19,338 nucleotides of DNA from Vibrio tasmaniensis 1F-187. GTDB taxonomy: Bacteria; Pseudomonadota; Gammaproteobacteria; Enterobacterales; Vibrionaceae. The position numbers were made by a program, and so were the translations under genes. Within the stretch, counting starts at the first letter, position 1, and each line of letters starts with the position of its first letter. Positions 14,174-19,338 of this stretch are shown in pieces. The stretch is taken from NCBI RefSeq assembly GCF_000272405.2, contig NZ_AJZM02000055.1:1-19338 (forward strand). Reading direction: 5' to 3'. Below the pieces are notes generated by a model. The model saw nothing but the letters and a program-made list of their open reading frames with translations. It was not told where the DNA came from and did no database searches.

Positions 14174-15187
14174 TTAACGATACAATGATTTGGTCGACTC
14201 TCTGACGATTAAATCAATCGGTGGCAGTCGAGCTTCATGCCGCTCGCCAGATAACAAGTTCAAGATCGACTGAGCACACACTTCACCAATCTCTTCAATC
14301 GGCTGTCTTAAGGTGGTTAACGCTGGCGTGAAATACTTAGAGGTCGGCAAATCATCAAAGCCAATCACAGACACATCTTCTGGCACTTTATAACCGTGGT
14401 CAGACAGCGCCTTAATCGCACCGTAAGCCGTTTGGTCATTAGCAGCAAACAAAGCAGAGAAGTGAACCTTAGATTCAATCAACTCTACCGTTTTCTCATA
14501 ACCAGATTCACTACTAAAATCGCCCTGCTTGACCAGTTTTGGCATCACCTTAATACCGGCCTCTTGAAGGGCCTTCTTATAGCCTTCAAAGCGATTACCT
14601 GCATCAGGCTGGCTTGATAACCCCTTGATGTGAGCAATGTTCACATGCCCTTGTTGCAGTAAATGTAAGGTTGCCATATAGCCACCCAACACGTTGTCGA
14701 TATTGATGGAGCGGACATTATTCTCAACAAAATCGTAGCCAACCATCACGATAGGGATGTCTTGTGCATACTTAGCAATCTCTTCCTGAGTAATACTGCC
14801 TGTCACGATGATCATGCCATCCACGTTACTTTTTGCGAGATACTCCAACGCGTGCATTTCTAGCTTTTTTTGCCAGTGTCCGGTTGCTATTACTAGCGAA
14901 TAGCCTTGAGCTATTAGGGTTTTTTCCATGTCGTTGAGGATACGACTGGTGTAGGGGCTATCAGGGTGTTGCACCAATACACCAATAGTGAGCGAGCGTC
15001 GGTTGGTGTTTTCTTGCATTTGGAAGTTAGGTTTGTAGCCCGTGTCTTTAATGGCTTGCTCAATGTTTTGGCTTTTATCATCCGACACATAAGTGGTTCG
15101 ATTAAGGAAGCGAGACACGGTGCTGGGAGAAACACCAGCCAGTCTTGCTACATCGTATACTGTTGTTTTTTTTGTTTTAGTGCGCAT
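14174..15187 (-). CDS. LacI-family transcriptional regulator
   Basis: A 337-residue DNA-binding repressor. The N-terminal helix-turn-helix is TTVYDVARLAGVSPSTVSRF (residues 8-27), followed by the hinge and a periplasmic-binding-protein-like sugar domain starting at LTIGVLVQHPDSPYT and ending with SVIGFDDLPTSKYFTPALTT. The start at 15187 places the HTH at the very N-terminus, as in the family. The longer frame from 15250 would translate through a 19-bp palindrome and is unlikely. It lies 96 bp downstream of the GH116 gene on the same strand, so it probably controls this glycosidase and the divergent epimerase, with a sugar as inducer. Its stop codon abuts a prolyl oligopeptidase remnant. Confidence 0.94.
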   Translation of the reverse strand: MRTKTKKTTVYDVARLAGVSPSTVSRFLNRTTYVSDDKSQNIEQAIKDTGYKPNFQMQENTNRRSLTIGVLVQHPDSPYTSRILNDMEKTLIAQGYSLVIATGHWQKKLEMHALEYLAKSNVDGMIIVTGSITQEEIAKYAQDIPIVMVGYDFVENNVRSINIDNVLGGYMATLHLLQQGHVNIAHIKGLSSQPDAGNRFEGYKKALQEAGIKVMPKLVKQGDFSSESGYEKTVELIESKVHFSALFAANDQTAYGAIKALSDHGYKVPEDVSVIGFDDLPTSKYFTPALTTLRQPIEEIGEVCAQSILNLLSGERHEARLPPIDLIVRESTKSLYR

Positions 15188-15213
15188 CTCGATACCCCAA
15201 TCAAGTGACATTC

Positions 15214-15232
15214 GGGGAGCTTTAAGCTCCCC
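15214..15232. promoter_or_regulatory. Perfect 19-bp palindrome between GH116 and lacI-like genes
   Basis: GGGGAGCTTTAAGCTCCCC has nine-base arms around a single central base. No T-run follows on either side, so it is not a typical terminator. It lies 27 bases upstream of the LacI-family start codon. It could be an mRNA hairpin that protects or attenuates the GH116 transcript, or an operator, although it lacks the central CG usual in LacI-family operators. Confidence 0.6.
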
Positions 15233-15283
15233 ATCAGTTTCAACCTGCATACCACTGCTTTCGTTGAAAATCGTGTCATTAAG

Positions 15284-18200
15284 TTAATACATATAGGCGA
15301 AGATCATCCCCGGCCTGAAGTAACGGCCAGCCGTGTATTTCAAGCCAGTACTCAGTAACCATTTGTGCAAGCCAGCGAGCTTTTCTCGCGGGATTTCAAC
15401 GCTCAACATTTTAACAAAATTATCAGTATCTTTCGTCAATGTTGGATTGATACGACCGTCAGACAGCACGCAGTTTTGACATTTAAGTACATTTAGGCAG
15501 TTTTTCGCATCATTTTGCGACAATTTAAATACTTCTATAAGATCTTTCTCATTGACAGACACAGAGCAATTGAACCCCTCTGGCGCTGCAAATGGAATTT
15601 TCGAATAGTCATAGAGTGCGGTATACACGGTATCCATCAATGTTTCTGCTTGCTGCGATTTACCCGCTAAGTTCAACGCTGTTGCCACACTAAACTGAAC
15701 ACCAATCCATACGTCTTGTGCTTGGAACGCTTCATGCGGTGAACCGTCGGCTAACGTCATATTCGCAACACCCAACTTAGGACTATTAATTTCGAAGTTG
15801 TGCTTATAAACATAGTCCAATGCGCGTTGGATGTTCTCTTGCGGGAAAATACCGTCTAAGCCGATGAGCTTTAGGTAGCTGTCGGCCAACAAGGCATCAC
15901 CAAAACTGTTGTCAGAATCTGGCACTAAATCTAAGTATTCTTGAGTAAAGGCTTGTGGCGCCGTCTCACTCAGCAAGCGTTTCTTAGAGACTCTTTGAGA
16001 TACCTTACTGATGCTGATGGAAGTATCCGTTTCATTGAGATAGGTATTGAGCGTGTTCTTGTCAGCAATCGCATCGCCAGTCAATGAAAGTCCTAAGGTT
16101 TCCAGAGCTTGATAGCCTTCACCTGTTAAATGCTTGGCTTGAACTGGCGTCACGAAGAAGTGGTAGTAACCCTCTTTGTCATCCCACAAGCTTTGCTCAA
16201 CCGTGGCTAACGCCTTTTTAGAACGCGTTAAGTAACCGCTAGCTAGCTCGCTTTCACCCATCAATTGTGCAAGTTCGCTCGCGGCTTGCAGGCCAGCAAC
16301 CCACAGGCTCGCACAATAAATAGAGATGCCGTGAGAAGCTAGGTTATCAAAGGTATCGTCTGTGCCTCGGGTTAATGGTAAATCGTCACCCTCAGCAATC
16401 AAATTCGATAAAAAATCGATGCTTTCAGTTACCGCTTGCCAGCACTCATTAACCACAGAGAGATCTTGGGTGTTTTGATAATGGCGGTACACCATCAGAA
16501 TGTATTTCGGCGCTAAGTCCTTCCACTCTTTCACGTTGTGCCAACTGTAAGCATCGGGCTGAATGTCGAATGGGCTGCCTAAGTCGTGGATTACCGCACC
16601 TCGAATAGCACGTACACCTTGATACTTTTCATCAATCAATTCGGCATTAGGCGTCGCTTCGTATTCCCAGTAGCGGCGCTGAGTGAAGTCTTCCGCCAAA
16701 ATGGCCTTAGAAAACTCTTTCATCACACAGCCATCAAGCTCAGGCAACAAATAAAGCAGAGAGAACGATCCGTAGAAGTACACATCCAGAGAGTTAAAGA
16801 ATGGGTAGTCGACACACTCTTTTACCAAGAACTTATCTTCTTTGTCCCATACCGTTGATTCCGCCAAGAACGACAATGAGTTCATCGCCATCGTTGCATA
16901 GCGAAGTGCCGATTCAGGCTGCGAGATCTTGCTTTGAGCTTGCTCTAGGAAAGCGGTTTGTTGTGCGACGATCTGCTGCTCAATCGCTTCTAGCTCTGGT
17001 AATACATCTTCTAACATCAGCAGAGCTGGTTGCGTTTGCGGGTAAAATTGCGTGTAAGCCTTATCTGAATACCAGCCATTAAGCATGACTTTGCTGTGCG
17101 CCATGACCTGCGCAAAACGCAGATCAACAGACTCACCCGCTTCCAATTCAACCTGAACCACCACCAATGCGCTCAGAGCTTCACGCCCTGTGTAAATTCC
17201 TGTTTGGAATTCCGCGTTGGTACGGCCTGTTTTCAGTGCGAACTCTGTTTGTTCCTCTGCCTTAGAGGTATAAAGCGTTGGCTTCACAGAAATCGAAACC
17301 TTACCAGATTCTGTCAGTTGATTATCCGCTTGAACACCAAACACCACTTCACCTTCAATATCACTTTGATAAGGAGACTGACTGGTCAGTTGAACACCCG
17401 TAAAGCTGCGACTTTCACCCTTTAAGTTAACCGTTTGATGCTGCTGAGCAATTGGGTTTTGAGACAAGGTACAAGCCGAATCTTGAATACCATCACGGCC
17501 TTTTTGGTAGGTTGAGCCAATCAAGTTTTTTAGCGGCTGAGCAAGCGTAATCACACGTGTTTGCGATGAATTATTGGTTAATTCAAAGTGATTCCAGTGC
17601 ATCGGCAAAGAACACAGTCGTTTGTCCTCTTTAACGATCGGAGAGACTACCTTACGCTTTATTTTAATATCATCGAAACTACTATATTTATATTCAGCCA
17701 GTGGATATAAAGCTTGATACTCTATATCTCTACCATTAACACTACCTGTATCATTATTTTCACCCGCAGTAAGTGATAATAATCTCGTTGTATCATTAAT
17801 TAATAAACCATTAAAGAAATCCAAGGCGACATATAATTGACAAATAATCGACAATGAATCTTCTTCAATCAATAATTGAGTCTTATTTGAAAACTCAACG
17901 TTCCACTTTGTAAAGTTAGATTTATTATCCTGGTAGAAGTGACCATTTTTCAATGCCGCGCGAATGTGGTTAATCGCATCCGACATTTCTGCGCTTTCAA
18001 TCTTCTTACCATCAAACAAGGCAGGATAGAAGTTTAGGTGAACACTCAGCTCTTGCTCATCACTGACTTGCAGCGTATCGATGGTCGGCACATTCATCAC
18101 CGACGCATAAAAATCATTAAAATTAATAACTTGCTCTGAACAATCAACAAATATTCCCGGAATAAAGCTGAAATTTGGTGTTTTCCCGTTTGGCGTCAGT

Positions 18201-18358
18201 GTAAATGTGTTACCAATTCCACCCACCGCCATACCGGTATTTTCTGGTGTGGTAGAAATTGGCGTGTACCAAGGTTGAATAAATTCAACTGCATCACCTT
18301 TTTTACATAAGTGTTCCGAATTTCCTGAGTAGCTCGTATATGGAATTTTATTATTCAT
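15284..18358 (-). CDS. GH116 family glycoside hydrolase (beta-glucosidase/glucosylceramidase-like)
   Basis: A 1024-residue predicted cytoplasmic glycosidase with no signal peptide. The N-terminal beta domain has the family opening NTGMAVGGIGNTFTL (40-54). The C-terminal (alpha/alpha)6 domain aligns by eye with GBA2-type enzymes: VKECVDYPFFNSLDVYFYGS (nucleophile E514), HDLGSPFD (591-598), WHNVKEWKDLAPKYILMVYR (606-625), and RGTDDTFDNL with YCASLWVAGL (acid/base probably D667), ending RPGMIFAYMY. GH116 members are retaining beta-glycosidases acting on beta-glucosides, beta-xylosides or glucosylceramide; the substrate here is uncertain. The start ATG is preceded by a weak GGCGG-type site. Neighbours are a LacI regulator downstream and a divergent aldose 1-epimerase. 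The first 700-800 coding bases are visibly richer in A+T than the rest. Confidence 0.88.
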   Translation of the reverse strand: MNNKIPYTSYSGNSEHLCKKGDAVEFIQPWYTPISTTPENTGMAVGGIGNTFTLTPNGKTPNFSFIPGIFVDCSEQVINFNDFYASVMNVPTIDTLQVSDEQELSVHLNFYPALFDGKKIESAEMSDAINHIRAALKNGHFYQDNKSNFTKWNVEFSNKTQLLIEEDSLSIICQLYVALDFFNGLLINDTTRLLSLTAGENNDTGSVNGRDIEYQALYPLAEYKYSSFDDIKIKRKVVSPIVKEDKRLCSLPMHWNHFELTNNSSQTRVITLAQPLKNLIGSTYQKGRDGIQDSACTLSQNPIAQQHQTVNLKGESRSFTGVQLTSQSPYQSDIEGEVVFGVQADNQLTESGKVSISVKPTLYTSKAEEQTEFALKTGRTNAEFQTGIYTGREALSALVVVQVELEAGESVDLRFAQVMAHSKVMLNGWYSDKAYTQFYPQTQPALLMLEDVLPELEAIEQQIVAQQTAFLEQAQSKISQPESALRYATMAMNSLSFLAESTVWDKEDKFLVKECVDYPFFNSLDVYFYGSFSLLYLLPELDGCVMKEFSKAILAEDFTQRRYWEYEATPNAELIDEKYQGVRAIRGAVIHDLGSPFDIQPDAYSWHNVKEWKDLAPKYILMVYRHYQNTQDLSVVNECWQAVTESIDFLSNLIAEGDDLPLTRGTDDTFDNLASHGISIYCASLWVAGLQAASELAQLMGESELASGYLTRSKKALATVEQSLWDDKEGYYHFFVTPVQAKHLTGEGYQALETLGLSLTGDAIADKNTLNTYLNETDTSISISKVSQRVSKKRLLSETAPQAFTQEYLDLVPDSDNSFGDALLADSYLKLIGLDGIFPQENIQRALDYVYKHNFEINSPKLGVANMTLADGSPHEAFQAQDVWIGVQFSVATALNLAGKSQQAETLMDTVYTALYDYSKIPFAAPEGFNCSVSVNEKDLIEVFKLSQNDAKNCLNVLKCQNCVLSDGRINPTLTKDTDNFVKMLSVEIPREKLAGLHKWLLSTGLKYTAGRYFRPGMIFAYMY

Positions 18359-18422
18359 TTTAAAACCGCCATTGAATATTTTTTTCTTCTTGTTAATATC
18401 TTTTTAAAATGGAGACATCAAC
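18359..18422. promoter_or_regulatory. Divergent promoter gap between GH116 and epimerase genes
   Basis: This 64-bp AT-rich spacer must carry the start signals of both divergent genes. GGAG (18411-18414), eight bases before the epimerase ATG, is a clear ribosome site. I see no convincing LacI-type operator with a central CG and no CRP site here; control sites may lie inside the coding ends. Confidence 0.5.
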
Positions 18423-19331
18423 ATGTTTAAAATTATAAATGAAAAATTTGGAAATATTGACTCAGTCACATTAATAAACCACCAACATGGTATAGAACTT
18501 CAAATAATCAATGGATTTGGTGCTGTTATTAATAAATATACCGTAAATAACAGTCCATTCTCTTTTATTTGTGGTTATCAGAATTATGATGAACTGATCA
18601 ACCAACATCCGTTCTTTTCCCGCAGTGCTAAATTATTCCCTTTTCCAAACCGTTTAAACTTAGGTCGTTACAGTTTCGATAACCAAAACCATCAACTCCC
18701 AGCTAACTTTCCTTGGTCTGATCACGCCGTACACGGCCTGCTCTACAACCAACCTTTTTCAATCACAAACAGCGTAGCCACTGAAGAATCCGCCAGTGTG
18801 ACGTTGCAGTATCAAACGTCATCTTTGCATCCTGCTTTCCCGTTTGCGTTCAACCTTGAAGTCACCTTCACTATCGATACCACGGGTAAACTCACTTCCT
18901 CAACGACCGTCTCTAATTTGAGTGATTCCGCCTTCCCATTCGGAGATGCTTGGCACCCTTATTTTTCACTCGGTACTGAGCTAGCACAATGTGGACTCGC
19001 TATGTCGCCTTGCTCTGAGGTCATACACGAAAACGACCTACCCAATGGTGAAAAACTGGCTTTTGACTGTTTGTCTTTGGGTGATTCACTCGCCAATCAA
19101 AGCTTAAATCACTGCTTTGAATTTGATTCCAAGACAACCAACCAACTTGCGTTTACACGCTCAGATTCGTCTGCCGCTATTCGCTATCAACAAGATGCAA
19201 GCTACCCATTCGTTCAGCTTTACACGCCGACTAGCGAACAAAGTATTGCAATAGAACCAATGACTTGCCCAGCTGATGCATTCAATAACCAGATAGGCTT
19301 ATTGACGCTTAGCCCGGGCTTTGTTGCGTAA
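18423..19331 (+). CDS. Aldose 1-epimerase (galactose mutarotase-like)
   Basis: A 302-residue beta-sandwich enzyme of the mutarotase family, which interconverts alpha and beta anomers of free aldoses in the cytoplasm. Key sites are PFPNRL (73-78), the sugar-binding His in AVHGLLYN (H104), the catalytic-acid His in GDAWHPYF (H178) and the catalytic-base Glu in AIEPMTCPADAFN (E278). There is no signal peptide. The gene is complete, ending at 19331, and diverges from the GH116 gene. This suggests it processes the anomer released by that enzyme, under the same LacI-family control. Aldose versus hexose-6-phosphate specificity cannot be settled from sequence alone. Confidence 0.9.
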   Translation: MFKIINEKFGNIDSVTLINHQHGIELQIINGFGAVINKYTVNNSPFSFICGYQNYDELINQHPFFSRSAKLFPFPNRLNLGRYSFDNQNHQLPANFPWSDHAVHGLLYNQPFSITNSVATEESASVTLQYQTSSLHPAFPFAFNLEVTFTIDTTGKLTSSTTVSNLSDSAFPFGDAWHPYFSLGTELAQCGLAMSPCSEVIHENDLPNGEKLAFDCLSLGDSLANQSLNHCFEFDSKTTNQLAFTRSDSSAAIRYQQDASYPFVQLYTPTSEQSIAIEPMTCPADAFNNQIGLLTLSPGFVA

Positions 19332-19338
19332 TTCAATG

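Noticed and set aside
15188..15250. Longer N-terminus for the LacI-family protein
   Set aside because: It would put 21 extra residues before the HTH and translate through the 19-bp palindrome. Family members start just before the HTH.
18359..18422. LacI-family or CRP operator in the GH116/epimerase promoter gap
   Set aside because: I found no palindrome with a central CG and no TGTGA-N6-TCACA match in this gap.
1..19338. tRNA or rRNA genes, CRISPR arrays, transposase genes, integron integrase, riboswitches
   Set aside because: I looked on both strands and found no cloverleaf-like segment, regular spacer-repeat array, transposase or tyrosine-recombinase reading frame, or recognisable riboswitch core.

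Overview
The window looks like Vibrio DNA, probably the splendidus clade. GC is moderate (low-to-mid 40s by eye). The 248-aa PilZ protein closely resembles V. cholerae PlzD/VCA0042. An ERIC repeat and an attC site of the type found in Vibrio superintegrons are also present. VCA0042 lies on chromosome II of V. cholerae, so a chromosome II location is plausible but unproven. All identifications come from reading the sequence and from recalled family knowledge; no database search was run.

Left part (1-8000), ordinary chromosomal genes. A frameshifted C-terminal remnant of a LysR regulator is followed by an EamA/DMT permease (+). A bidirectional terminator separates it from a tight minus-strand operon: small GNAT-like protein, aminoglycoside/CHK-like kinase and MFS transporter, with the last two genes overlapping. 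The c-di-GMP receptor gene plzD (+) faces a large LonB-like AAA/S16 protease (-) across a second bidirectional terminator.

Middle (8100-10600). A two-gene operon encodes a TPR-like protein and a YejF-like dual-ATPase ABC protein. Its promoter is overlapped by a good Fur box (15/19 to consensus), so it is probably repressed by iron. No permease or binding-protein gene lies beside it. A 125-bp ERIC element sits between the ATPase stop codon and the likely operon terminator.

Accessory island (10600-14170). Three small minus-strand genes (Nudix hydrolase, GNAT acetyltransferase, isochorismatase-like hydrolase) are separated by attC-like recombination sites. One site is a convincing approximately 122-bp Vibrio-type attC that overlaps the end of the GNAT gene. 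Two other gaps are diverged copies of one intercistronic module with strikingly conserved internal spacing. No integrase is in the window, so this looks like an integrase-less cassette cluster. Beside it lie a secreted leishmanolysin-like (M8) metalloprotease gene and a 49-residue C-terminal scrap of a prolyl oligopeptidase whose catalytic His is lost.

Right part (14174-19331), a carbohydrate locus. A LacI-family regulator lies downstream of a 1024-aa GH116 glycosidase on the same strand. A galactose-mutarotase-like aldose 1-epimerase is divergent from the glycosidase across a 64-bp AT-rich promoter gap. Together they suggest intracellular hydrolysis of a beta-linked glycoside, anomer conversion of the released sugar and local repression by LacI. 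No transporter is in view.
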